64,000 nt of DNA from NCBI GenBank assembly GCA_018466975.1, contig CM031562.1, positions 3,596,001-3,660,000 on the forward strand. Direction: 5' to 3'. The first letter of the stretch is position 1, and every line of letters begins with the position of its first letter. Both the position numbers and the translations under genes were made by a program. Below the pieces are notes generated by a model that was not told the DNA's origin, ran no database searches, and saw nothing but the letters and a program-made list of their open reading frames with translations. Source of the stretch: Sparassis latifolia. Its lineage: Eukaryota > Basidiomycota > Agaricomycetes > Polyporales > Sparassidaceae. Below, in pieces: positions 13,000-24,687 of this stretch.

Positions 13000-14554
13000 A
13001 TGCATACCATATACGCGCGCATCAACAACCTCTCTGCGCTGCTGTCGTCGTGCCTTATGGTTCTGCTTGGTGCAGTAGCTGTATCGTCCTTGCTTTTCAC
13101 AGTAAACCCCACAGCAGAAGTCGTCGTCGCCTCGGTACAAGTGTCAGTACTCAGTTGCTATGCGATCTAGATTCTCACTTCCTTTGTACCAGTGTCCCTG
13201 GTAACGCTCGACGGTATGCGAAAAAGCATCAAGAGTTCGCCTTTGTTAACTTCAATGTTACTGCGGGTGCGTAGTCCGGTCTTTTCGGCGGTATGCAGTC
13301 GCATACTCACAGCAACCAGATTTGACGCCTTTGTTTAACTGGAATACGAAGCAATTGTTCATGTATGTCAGCGCTGAGTATACCAACAAGCAGGGGGTGA
13401 GTCAATCCGTGCAGCTGTGCTTGTTTGCCCTATGGACGTTTGTCGAAACTGGACAATTGTTCGAGAAAAATCGTTGGGTTCAACAACTTGTTGAGAAAAG
13501 CGTCCTTGATCTTTTCCGAAATTCTTTGCGGCAGTGTCGTCTTGCGAACAGAGTGTTCTTTCGATGAATGATGCTGAACGAGATGGGCGTCGCCGCGTCT
13601 AGTTCCGTACTCCCCTGACAATTTCGCCGCACTGATCAGTCGCAGTTCGAAGAGACATCGATGGGTTCTCTTGCAGGCAAACTGCACTGCTCCAGTTCAC
13701 GGAATCGAACCTCCTTATGGTGCCGAAATGTTCTTGATCCTTAGGATAGCCGAATGGTTCTCCCTGCATCACGCAAAGCACGAGTTGGGCATGATAGTGG
13801 CTATCTTCCGCGCGCGACGAGTGCCTTTAACATTTTATACGTTAGCTTGCGCAACACCCCCTCCTCATGTTCAGATGCTCAAGCCCTCTGCTAACTCTCC
13901 ATGTCTATCATGCTGACAATTCACCGCCTGCAGGTGGCAAACGAAGTTGTCATCTGGGATCGCATAGTGCGTCGCAAGGAGGACGCGCACATCGCGATTG
14001 CAGGCCGCAACAAGTACATTTTTCGGGAGATGAGCACGTCGTTCAGGTGTGTGTTCGTTAAGATCTGTCTTCTCTTGCATGTTTTTTTTTCGGTATGGTA
14101 CCGCTTGGATATGGAGTTGGTGGCTTGGGGGTGCCACATTGATTGTCGTGAGCAAGTGCTGCGTGCTTCCTAACCTGACATGTCCAGAACGTGTCACGGC
14201 TTCTCGTCATCTGTGTGTGTATTCTACCGTATAGATCGCGCAGCCATGCACCCAATGAATGCCTTTGTATTTTTCTATCTTGGCATCTAGCTGCTCCGGC
14301 CTTTTCCCTCTGTACACCCATTTATGGTGAACGCTGTAGCCGCTGATGCACTGATTGCAACTTTCGTTGGATAAAATTTCTACCATACGCATAACCGCTC
14401 ACTGACCGTCCTGCTTCCGCAATTTAGGAATGTCCCGCCAGCAAATTACACGCTGAAGTACAACATTATGCCGTACGTCGGTCTGTTGACCTACGGTGAG
14501 GCAGGACGGACACTGGAGCCCGTCGCCTTTCCTGAGCAGCACCAGCTATCCTGA
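13000..14554 (+). CDS. SPC3: Signal peptidase complex subunit 3
   Basis: Accessory subunit of the ER signal peptidase; a single-pass membrane protein needed for cleavage of signal peptides. Five exons: 13000-13142, 13193-13266, 13320-13396, 13934-14046, 14428-14554, giving 177 residues, the usual size. The N-terminus MHTIYARINNLSALLSSC leads into one membrane segment (LMVLLGAVAVSSLLFTV). The lumenal part has NARRYAKK, QEFAFVNFNVTADLTPLFNW, NTKQLFMYVSAEY, VIWDRIVRRKEDA and KYNIMPYVGLLTYGEAGRT, all conserved in SPC3/SPC22. Introns 1 and 2 are about 50 bases, but intron 3 (13397-13933) and intron 4 (14047-14427) are 537 and 381 bases, which is exceptional for this genome. Confidence 0.93.
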
Positions 14555-17500
14555 CGGCTGGAGGGTACGGTTATACCCTGGCCTCTGTCATCGATTACAC
14601 GCGTTTACCAATACCAGTAATAGGGATCGTCGGAGGTGCGATTTGCTTGTGGTCTCCTGCATTTCCTGATAAGTTATTGCGCGAAAATCGAGATGAGATA
14701 GACTTATCGTCTGCACCTTGTCTGCCGTATGTTGCAGTGCGGTCGCCCGAACATCTTCAAGCTTCAACGGCCAAGTTTGATCTGGGGTCGATCTACCCCC
14801 CACACTGCAGTCGCTTGCAGATTTTCTACCGATGGAGATTCCAAAATTAGGCGACGAGTAAGAATACACGGGGCACAACACGCCGGGGTCCAGTTGAACC
14901 TGGTCTGAATTCGATAGAGCCCGCGCAGATCTTCATGCGCTGTGCCCGAGGTTGGCATGCGGTGGCGTCGCGTGATGTACAGGCGTGATTTTGGGTTCTG
15001 GGCTATGCGGTATAGTTATGTGCGCTTCTTTACCATCCCGGGCCTCACATGCTGACTGTGGTCAGTAGCTCTGGAGTTTCATATGTGGCGCAGACTTCGC
15101 TCGCACGCGTCATCTGAATGCAGCACCCGGACAACTGGCTGCTGGTTGGTGCTTCCTGCCTTTTCTGGAATATAGAAGTATGGCTATCTCCTGGAGCAAA
15201 TCAGACAAGCTCAGTTGAAATTCTACCAATCGGACGAGCCAGCGTGAGTCCATCGCTATCATCGCGGCGATAACGCCCCCCCGGGCCATCCATAGCATCG
15301 CCAGTCGCTTGTTTTATATGGCTAAAAATGTTTACACGCCGATGTGGATAGCAAAAGACAGAAGTATGGTGGATTCGGGCCACAGAACGCGAGTGCGCTA
15401 GATTCCATGGTTCTGCCAGCTGTCTCCCAGGGCCGCGCTGTTGGCGTTCATGTTCGCCGCGGTGATTATCTTTCCCCCGCCACACTCAGCACTCAGCGAG
15501 CTCGGAAGGTTGTCACGATGGTGGAGCATGGCTGCATGAGCCCGAGCGACGATCATGGTTCTGCAGTCTCAGCTCGCGAGGCAGTGAGTTGGAGATGAGA
15601 TACACGAGTCCCGAAAATCGGGCAGGGTACCTGACGGACACCTGCGTACTGGCTCGGCCAACGTACTCACCACACGGTTGTCACACCCACAGCGCACAGC
15701 TAATGTAGCCGCACTTCTTGCGCAAGCCCACATTAACCTCCAGTCAAAGACGCTTGTCGCTACTGTCCGACATTCATACTTGGAGGGAACCATGGGGTTG
15801 CATCGAGGTGCATTCTGTATTAACTGCCAGCGCCGACCTTGTAATTTTTCAGGTCCCCCTCTTGGCGGTTGAATCCTGTGGCGGGCTTCTCCACGCAAGA
15901 CTCCTACCCGATTGTCCGAAATTTCCAGATTGAATATATCCCTTACGTTGGGACACTGCAGTGTTCTTCGTTCAAGGTTTGCAGGTTTATTCATCTTCGG
16001 ATCGTGTGCACACTTCGCTGAGCCCCAATCCGGCCTACGACGGCTTGGACCTGACCAAATCCGTATCTGTTTTGACAGCGATTGCAAATCTAAGCGTCCG
16101 ACGCGAACAGAAGTGGACCACCTCCTTGATTTTGCCGGACCTCTTCGTCATTTGTGTCTCTGTAAGTTTGACCCCATCGCTTCTTGTGGTCTCATGGGAA
16201 CGTGCTTTCCTAGCATTCTCGGAAGATAGCGAAGCGGATTGACGGGTTGGCAGTTCGCACCTTGCGCGGGGATAATTCTCTTGAGAAACCCCCGGAACCA
16301 GAGTTTCTCAACTGGGTCTGACAGTCTGGCCGGGCCGAGTGACGCCTACATCCTGATCGCCGGATACTGGTATGGCTTTCCCGAGGACTAGGATATGTAT
16401 GGGCGTACAAGTGGCGATTGCGTCTGACAACCCTTGAAAGGCGTTCACGAAGTCTCAAGTCTTTGTTCGGAAGCTCCTTTGCAATGCCGAAGGTCATCTG
16501 CGCTCATACGGTTTGAAGAGACACAGTCACAAACGGTCGACTTATTACCTTGACGAGCTTCAACGACATAGTAGCACGCGCTGCGGCGCCTGAGAGTCCC
16601 CTGCAGACGACGGCAAGGCCAGTAACATTCACCTCGTCGCTCTTCATCAGTACGGTCAGTAAGACACCGACCTCGCCGACACCCTGCCCGACATCTGTCA
16701 ACCGGCCGGAAGAGCAGAAGCCCACCAAGATTTCGTGAGTGGTTTCCCGCCAAACCCCGGGTTTCTCTCTCCTTTCGAGTTTCTCGATAGAATCATCCCC
16801 TTGCACGGTGACTCGAATAGAAGAAGCCTTATTGGAATGCCGCCATAGAGATGGAGAATTCGGGCTTCTTCAACCCTGCTCGACGATGGCTATCCTGACG
16901 CAACGATGCAGCCTTTACAGCAGCTATTCAGAAGTTAATGCGGTCGCAAGGAGGTTCCCGGTGTGCAGTCCACTCTGATTTGGTCAACGGTGTGTCTTCT
17001 AGCTCTGTGCGCTGAATGTGAGCGTGATACCTTCGACACACCATGTCAGACTGTGTGCAGAACAGAGCGGCTGAGAGCCTCACTCCGGCGGCATCCTTCT
17101 GTTCCATAACTACCCCAACAGAAGCCGTCAGTCCGACGGTGATCAACGCCCGACAGGACTTGGTAGGCTCAGGCATTCAAGCCAACCCCAAATCGCGTGT
17201 GCGCCGCTCACCGATGCTCATCATCCAGCCTTCGACATTGACTGCTCAGCGCTCAGCGGGAGCCGACGCGCATCCATGCATCCTGAGCAGGTCACTACAC
17301 GTGTGGATCTATCTATCAAACAAGGTATTTGCACACAGCCATATGTGCAGAGTTGGGACTTTACGCAGCTAAGGCTCGCCATGTTCTTTTCCCAGCTAAA
17401 TGAAATGCATTCGAGGCAACGTGCGAGCCTGATTTCGACAGCATTCCATTTGGAGAAATGTTCTCCATCCTCTCAGCCTAGTAGATAAAACTAAAGGTAA

Positions 17501-18707
17501 GCGTCGACGACTCGACGATACGCGACGATATGGTTGTTTGAAATAACCAAGTACGGTAACCGTTGACGCTTTCAGGCATACCATCATTGTTCCTGGGATT
17601 TTTACCTGTCACCATACGAACTAACGCCAGCAGCACGAGTCGTAAGTCAAAGCCAGTACCGTTTTGGCTTGCTATGCTGATCGAACAGACTCCCGTTATG
17701 TGGACCGAAAGTCCCTTCTCAAGGTCGGCGGGATACTTTCTGCGTAGTTCGCATCCGGCCGCATCGAGGCTACGCCAGCAACAGGGCAAACAACCTCTCG
17801 CTCGGTCGATCGTGATGGGCGAGGCTGACTGGAATGTAGAATTTGTCTTAACCTCGCAGGGGTGACTCGCCGATATGCACGCGCCGGGTCGAACACGCTT
17901 GGAAGTCGAACCGACATTGCGGTGCCATCGTATCTGTGGTGCGGCTCGCGGCACGGATGGAGCAAGGTGCAAAAGCTAGCACTCCTTCATGCGATGCGAT
18001 AGTCGCGATACCATAGCTGCATGGTCATCAGAGTTTAATCAAATACAATCGCCAGGAGATGAACGAAAGCCATGTGCGTGCAACGCGCCTGGCCATTATT
18101 GGAAGAAGAACAAGGAGTGCACATCGCCATTTGCGCGTCAGACATTTTCCGGACTGAAACTACGTGTTGTGTTTGTATTCGGAACCCAGAAGCTGTCCAG
18201 AAACGTGTCAAGGTGTTTTTTCAGCGGCAAGACCACGCTCTGCCGGTGAGATTGGGCTCTGGGATTGGCTGGCCTCGAGGCAATGGGAAGTCCATAAGGG
18301 TATTGCCGAGCGCATGGTACTGCGCCCAGAATAATCGCTATGACAAAAGGTTTCCAACACAGAGAACAAGTGCGTCCCTCACAATAGACAATACGGCTGA
18401 TACTGTCGACCAGATATCGTCAGATTATCGTAGATGACGGTGATGGAATGCGTGCTATGCCAGGATTGACACGAGATACGGGGGAGGTTAGGCTTCTGAT
18501 TAACGTGAGTCTTGAATTTAGGTTGGTGTCGCGGGCGTTGTCCTAGAATACGGACTTCCCGTGGGCGATATCAAGATATAGTAGCCATCAGATGACTGCC
18601 GGTGCTTGGCCGGCACGCCAGCATTTAGACAAGTTCGCGACCCTTTGTCGCTTCGGAGTTGTTGACGACGTCTCCCATTTATTAAGCTTTGTCTCTTCAT
18701 GGAAACC
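14555..18707. other. Gene-poor block, about 4.2 kb
   Basis: Downstream of SPC3 there is no frame longer than about 170 codons and none with a family signature or a sensible exon chain. No long direct or inverted repeats and no RNA gene were recognised. It may contain old decayed insertions or a non-coding transcript, but nothing in the sequence proves either. Confidence 0.5.
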
Positions 18708-18715
18708 TATAAATT
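18708..18715 (+). promoter_or_regulatory. TATA box
   Basis: tataaatt lies 109 bases before the ATG at 18817. It is followed by a pyrimidine-rich leader, a normal layout for a fungal core promoter of the zinc-cluster gene. Confidence 0.5.
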
Positions 18716-18816
18716 CAAGGGATGCGTCCGACCAGTGCCCACTGTTCCTTTAACCTCCAACTCCTCACTGTGGTCCACTCCATCCACGTAACCTACTAAC
18801 CTGCCTTTTTAGCATC

Positions 18817-20531
18817 ATGTCCCAACACTCACTTCCGCTCTCCGCTACAGACGTAGAGTCTGACCCGGAGTTCCTTCCTACTCAGTGGACGTGCCGTACG
18901 ACGACAGAACCTACCCATACCAGATTGCAGGACACCAGTTCTGCCACAGTTCCGACCAGGCGGCCTCTGGCGGGTCTCCCGCCAGTTGCAGCCCTTCCCA
19001 TAACGTCGCACATTCCGACTTCTATCAGGAAGGCAGCTTACCTTTCTTCGATCAGGTTCGTGATTACTGGTTCATCCATTCGCCTCCCGCGTTCGCTCAG
19101 TCTGCTGTTCTATAGCAGGCATGCTGCGGCCGCGTCGATCCAAATGGTGCCGATTCATTAAAGTGGACGAAGCACGGCTATGAAAATTTCTTGCCTGGGC
19201 ACAACGGCATCTGGCCACACCGGCAGGAATACCAGGAGGGCAGCCTGTCGCCGCAGCAACTATCTCCCGACGAGCACTACCATGAACTGCAGCCTTCGTA
19301 CATATCTGCTAGCGAGACTCCTCAGGGCCAGCAAACGGTGGGCGGGCATTCTCCTGCTACCGTTTCTGGTTCCACGCGAGCGTTTCGAGACCGCGTGCTC
19401 AATTCGAACTACAGCGAATCTTCTCGCACCTCGTTCTATCCATCAACATCCGCAGTCTCCGACTCGGAGATCTTCCCTGATTCTTTGAGTTCTCCCGTTG
19501 AAACAAGCACCTTCTTCAGCGTTCCCGTAAACGCACAGCTTCCTGGAGAAGCATACACGCAGTACTACCCGGTAAGTAACCGTGAATACTTTTTATTCTT
19601 ATCGACGTCGTTCTGACCTCATCATCCAGGGTTCTGGTCTCTCACACTCGTCACAACATGCCAGCTCGTCTGCTTGTCCTGACGTACGCGGCGACATCTC
19701 TTCTGGCTACCCGAACCCGAACCCGCAAGATCGGAGTCATGTCCCTGCTTTTTCGCAACCCGAGCTTCTCATGGGACACACGCAGTATGACGACAACCTA
19801 GGTGTGTAGTAAGGATGAACGACTGCCTGAAAATCCGGCCTCACACTTTTACGTCAGATCACAGCGCGAACAAGGATTCTGCTGACCGCTGGGCGGCCAG
19901 TGAGTATGACCACCACTACCCATACCCCAATCGGACGCGAACTATCTCGCTCTCGCATCTGTTCAGTCCCAATCTCAGCCAATCTCTCAGCCACCCCAGC
20001 AGCGGCGACATTATGCCGTCGCACTGCACAACTCTCCGCCCTGTCCCTACTCTTATCCTCGCTTCACTGAGACAGAATATCCATTCACTTCGCACATCCA
20101 CGCGCCTCAGCCGCATCCGTGGCCCACGCTCCGACCTCCAGCGGTGGGGGGGAATCATTCGCTCGCTATTCATGGTTCCATGCACTCCGGCGTCTCCTCT
20201 GCCCCGACAGTGACGCACTCGCCACCCCTCGTAGAGGATAACCCGAAGAGGCCGCTCACCTTGGCGTGTCTTTTCTGTCGCAAGCGCAAGATCGCTTGTG
20301 GAAGTCCACCCCCGGGGAAGAAGGATCGGACATGCAAGTGCGTTCTCCTTGCGATGCTGGTTATACCTGCTTGCTTCGATCGCTGACCTCTTGCTATTTT
20401 ACTTTAGTCAGTGTGCTCGGCGCAACCTCAAGTGTGTCTATCCCGACGTGTCGCGTAGGGGCATGCGGCCGAAACTGCTCTACGACAAGGACTCTATCCC
20501 GGTAGTACCACCGCTCCTGCCCGTAGTCTGA
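18817..20531 (+). CDS. Small Zn2Cys6 zinc-cluster protein (cluster at C-terminus)
   Basis: Probable DNA-binding regulator. The clear part is the last two exons: NPKRPLTLACLFCRKRKIAC..., then TCNQCARRNLKCVYP after a 71-base intron (20336-20406). This is a Cys-X2-Cys-X6-Cys-X11-Cys-X2-Cys-X6-Cys zinc cluster. Upstream exons encode a Ser/Pro/Tyr/Gln/His-rich region, including DVPYDDRTYPYQIAGHQ, KWTKHGYENFLPGHNG, GLSHSSQHASSSACP and SQSQPISQPPQQRRHYA. Clear introns lie at 19059-19120 (approx.), about 19570-19629 and 19900-19966. The cluster is at the very C-terminus, not the N-terminus as in most fungal Zn2Cys6 factors. The 5' end is uncertain: the ATG at 18817 is in another frame from the first convincing exon (from 18886), so there may be an unrecognised intron, possibly splitting the start codon. 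The exon near 19865-19899 is also uncertain. Confidence 0.75.
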
Positions 20532-21102
20532 TTCAGTCTGCTTCGCATGTCAAACAACGTACCCATCCCGTCGATGATACCCCACATATTTCATCTCCCG
20601 TTAACATATTTATCTATCTGCAGTCATCATGTCGCGGCGTCTTTGCGGTTAGCTGTTAGCTGTTATCTGTAATCTGTAGCGTTTGTCGTAGGATGTGACG
20701 ATGCAATAGAGCTTGTTATTATAATTATGAGATATCTATGGACGTGAATCTGATCTAGAGTAGAATCGGGTTCACAGCTCTTCTGCCGACAAATTCAGTC
20801 CGTCGGAGCTCTCGAGGGCGGCTACTACAACTCAATCGAATCGATGCACTGTGGTACATAACTCTGCAGTTCCAGTAATTCACACCGTCTACCTGTCATA
20901 CCACGTACTTCGAACACTGGGAACCTGGGGTTCGTACGTAACCCTATGTATCTCATTCCCTCATAGAGGTTGACCGCGTTTCTTGGCACTTCTTCTTCTC
21001 TTACTCTCCGCTACTTTGTAGGTCATTCATCCCAGTTGTCTCGTCATAGTATTACGACTGACAGTCGTCAATGATGGTGCCTATGTTTCTTCAAGTTCTG
21101 TA
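20532..21102. other. Intergenic spacer
   Basis: AT-richer sequence after the zinc-cluster gene, probably its 3' untranslated region and the promoter of the next gene. No other feature seen. Confidence 0.5.
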
Positions 21103-21654
21103 ATGAGGCCTCTCTCCGCCAATGGCCTATATGCGGCTCTATATAGACGACAGGATGAGAGATATCATTGGGCTCTGATTCTTGCGGATAGCCCTACCTC
21201 TGGCTCTAAGATACATGTCACCAACATACCGGATCCCACGAAGTGGCATTACGAGAACGAACTGTTCGATGTGCACACTGAATGGAAGCCGTTGACCATC
21301 ATGGCGAGGATAGGTGAGCCGCCGGGCCATGCCTCTTCTGCATTATTGAGCCGGTTCGACCCCTTTGAAGGGACTGTTCCCACCACGATCTCTCGAGACG
21401 CACTGGACGGTCTTTTACGCACCATCATCATGGAAACGCCTCAATGTGATTCCCCTCACCCTTTCACATGCAGAATTTGGTTCCGCGAAGCCATCAGACT
21501 ACTAGCGATGAACGACGGGCACGAAGGAGTTGTGCATTGTCGCTCAGTGAATGCTCTGGAGAAAGAATTGATAGAACTGGCAGACGAGCACTCTACCTTG
21601 GTTGCCCTAGGAAGGCCATGGAAGCTTTATGAGAACGTTGAAAGTTCATACTAG
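21103..21654 (+). CDS. Unassigned single-exon protein, 183 residues
   Basis: An uninterrupted frame that looks like a true soluble protein: MRPLSANGLYAALYRRQDE, then YHWALILADS and VTNIPDPTKWHYENELFD, later FTCRIWFREAIRLLA and LEKELIELADEHSTLVALG. The start 'LYAALYRR..YHWALI' with a later 'W.R.AI..L' resembles a widespread group of 150-200 residue agaricomycete proteins of unknown function. I cannot name the family with certainty. No signal peptide, membrane segment or catalytic motif is obvious. It lies between the zinc-cluster gene and the Mg transporter, with no functional clue from context. Confidence 0.65.
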   Translation: MRPLSANGLYAALYRRQDERYHWALILADSPTSGSKIHVTNIPDPTKWHYENELFDVHTEWKPLTIMARIGEPPGHASSALLSRFDPFEGTVPTTISRDALDGLLRTIIMETPQCDSPHPFTCRIWFREAIRLLAMNDGHEGVVHCRSVNALEKELIELADEHSTLVALGRPWKLYENVESSY

Positions 21655-22007
21655 ATACATTACACATATGAGGGATTTATCTTCCAACGATGATTCTGCT
21701 GTGCACGCTCGCGGGAGCATGCCAAAATTATCGTGTCAAGACCAACTCATATCGTGTACGAAGTCGAAAACACACCCTAAGCGGGGCTCTGTACATCTGT
21801 CCGGGAAGAGGTCCACATCTACTAGTGGATCCTCAGGCTATAAAATACACAAGTCCAAACATAAAACATTACCCGCTCAGATACTCAGCACAGGCGGGAC
21901 GAACGAAAAACAGCGAAGACGATGTACGCCGAAGAATAGCGAAGGGCCTACACCGACATACAAACCTGGAGAAATGGACTCGAGCGCCCAGCACTCGACG
22001 AATAACA

Positions 22008-24687
22008 TCAATGCCGCGCGGAAGAGACGAGGCGGATGCCACCATGACGAGCGCCCGCCGCCTCCTCCTCATCCTCTGACTCGGACCACAGACTCCGGCT
22101 TTGCTCGCGGTCGTCGTCGACCTGCCCGGGCGGATATCGACGCCCGTGCTGCGAGCGTCCCCACAGGTGTAGCGGGCGGGTCTGGTGCACGGGCTCAGGG
22201 TCCGCGCCGTCGTCGACGGGTGATCGCGCGAAAGATGCTACGCTAGCTGTAGACGGCGAGTTCTCGAAGGGGTCGAAGGGAGGTGGAGGCTGGTAGGCGC
22301 CGGCGTAGCTGCCGAGCGCAGGTGGCGCGGTGCGCGGTTCCAGCTCGGACTCCTCGCTGAAATCGTCGGTGGTGTGCGACTGCAAGTTTGGCAGGGTCAG
22401 CACTTGGACGTCTGGCGAGGACTTCGCATCAGTCTACGAAGTACAAAGTGAATTGATTAATGGGTCATGGATGACGGGTAAGCAGTACAAGCCACGCACA
22501 TCATACGAGGGCGTGCCGGTGTTGTGCGAGGCACGGCGGAGCTCGTGCGTCGCAGTGTTATCGCCAAGGCCTGGTGTGTGGTATTGATGCACGACATCCT
22601 GACTATCGAACTTGACCACGTTCTGTTTCCGTGAACTCGGGAGGGGCGATGTCGTGCCCGCTACAGACAAGAAGTCCGAGTCCGCGTCAGACACCGCAAC
22701 CTCCGGTAGGGCCGAGGGCATCGGCGGGTCCCACAACTGGTGGCGCTTCAAGCCCGCAAGCGAGTCTTGCCCGTAGCTCATGTGCGAGGGCAGCGCGGGT
22801 AGCGGCGGCATCGCGCTGTACCGCGAATGGATTGAACTCACCGTGCCACTCGACATACTCATCCGGCGTGCACTGCGGGCGCGGATGATGCTGCCCACCA
22901 TGCCAAACCCGCCGCGCAGCGCGTCGATACCTGGGTCCTCGATAGCAGAGAGATCCTTCTCGTCGATGCCCGCAGTGTTGTTCTTGGCCGCTTGGAGGAG
23001 CATCGTGGAGCGCCGGTCGAGCTGCTTGATCTGCGTCGGATCAATCTTCGAGAGCTGGAGGATCGTAATCCCGAAGCAGATTACTAAGAAGCCAAGGACG
23101 AGCGTGATGATCTGGGATACGGGGGCTTTCAGGCCCTGGAAGAGCACGATCGTCGTGAGCATGGAGAAGAAGGTGACTGCGGGCGGAATCAGCTCGGAGC
23201 AGCTACGGAAGCCGAACTACTTACAGATCACATAATATGTCGGGGTGACTGCATGGAGGAATCAGTCAGACAAAGCCAATTACATCAAGACGGGTGGCAA
23301 CATACCCATCGCTGTGAATTCCAATGATGGTAAGTTTGAGCAACGTGCTGCGCAGTATCAGACATACCTGTGTTAAAGAGCGCCAGCGCCACGTTCAGGT
23401 AATATACTTCGGTGACTAACGAAATGGTCAACAGGACCTCCAATATACACCACAGCTAAAACTTACTTAATGTTACAGCAACAAAGACCATCAGGAAATA
23501 GATGAACCAATGTTTGAACTATGGCGTCATCAGCTTTTGGTAAACGGTCATTGTTACACCGACGCACCTGGTTGTCGCCCATCACACTAGTCACGATAGC
23601 CGAACCAAGTCCGGTAGTGACGCTGACGCTGATACCGCCGATCATACTGCACACCATGATGTACCATATCATGCTCTTCTTGCCGTAGCTGCGGCCGATG
23701 GATGTGATAAGCAGAGCGAACAACGTCATCGGAGAATATTGATTGGAACGGACCGTGGGGCAAAGAAGAATACAATGACAATCGCGGAGACAATGAGGAC
23801 GGAGCCGTAGGCGAGGAAGCCAGGCGCGAGAAATAGTTTCTGAAATTGTGTGATTTGGCCAACAGACGGTTCTTGAGGACCTGCACGTCGGGTTAATATA
23901 CCCGTCTCGCAGAAAGACGCATCTGAATTACCATTGAGAGCGATGATAATTGAGCCCAGCTAATCATTGAACTGTGAGCCAGCAGACAGTGTGAAGAGAT
24001 GGAACACGTACAATACATAGAGCGCAGCCTAGCCAGCCGAAGAAGCTCAGCTTTTCCTTCAGGAATATTGAGGAGAGTATTGCGCTGATAACGACCGAGA
24101 GCGCCCCCATAGGCGTCTGTACTCGCAGTCAGGAGGATCTACAGGTACTAAGGGCATAGTACGCACTACAACAATCGCCTCTACAAAGGCGTATGCTGCG
24201 GAAGGTCAGGTAGTTAGATTGGCAGAAACGAGATAGGGTGCACCGCCCATACCGACAAAATTGCAAATTTCGCCAAAGATCATCACTATGAACGTTCGTT
24301 AGCACTTGCTCGACCAGACACACGTCGCCACATACTTGTCATGCCTACCCACCACAGTGGCTAACCGGATGTTAGTATAGGACTTGGTAGGAACAAACGA
24401 GCAGACGTACCGACTTCAAATATGCCACCCCCTCACCAGCTACCCTGCCCTTCTGTGATTGGAGAAGCCCCTTCTTCTTGAAGACGAAACTTGAACCGAT
24501 GAGAGTACCGCTGAATATTGCGAGAATAATGCCAACGATCTAGTCATCATGTTCTGTGAGTACAAGCAAGTTGACGTGGCTAACAACACACCTTGAGGCT
24601 TCCGGGCACAGTGAAAGAGGCGGCGGAGGACGTAGCGGACGCCGCAGAGGAGGTTGCCGACGTTGCGGTGGAGGTTGTGGAGGCCAT
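22008..24687 (-). CDS. NIPA-type magnesium transporter (DUF803)
   Basis: Multi-pass membrane protein of the NIPA family (Mg2+ transport; drug/metabolite transporter fold). First exon 24687-24592 encodes a Ser/Thr/Ala-rich lead of 32 residues ending VPGSLK. Then come [20 protein letters not shown] with [94 protein letters not shown], further helices ([22 protein letters not shown]), and [20 protein letters not shown] before [20 protein letters not shown]. These blocks are the NIPA signature. A cytosolic tail rich in Ser, Pro and acidic residues follows (23030-22008). Near its end a GT..AG intron joins GTPSYD to [17 protein letters not shown]. Several short introns separate the membrane exons; exact ends inside 23200-24500 were not all fixed. 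Confidence 0.9.

Noticed and set aside
13565..13640. atgatg and ctga motifs suggesting an intronic C/D snoRNA
   Set aside because: Boxes are imperfect, spacing is not convincing and there is no terminal stem.
13690..13712. A ggttcgattcc-like tRNA B box on the minus strand inside an SPC3 intron
   Set aside because: The flanking bases do not pair into a T arm, and no A box or acceptor stem lies at the right distance.
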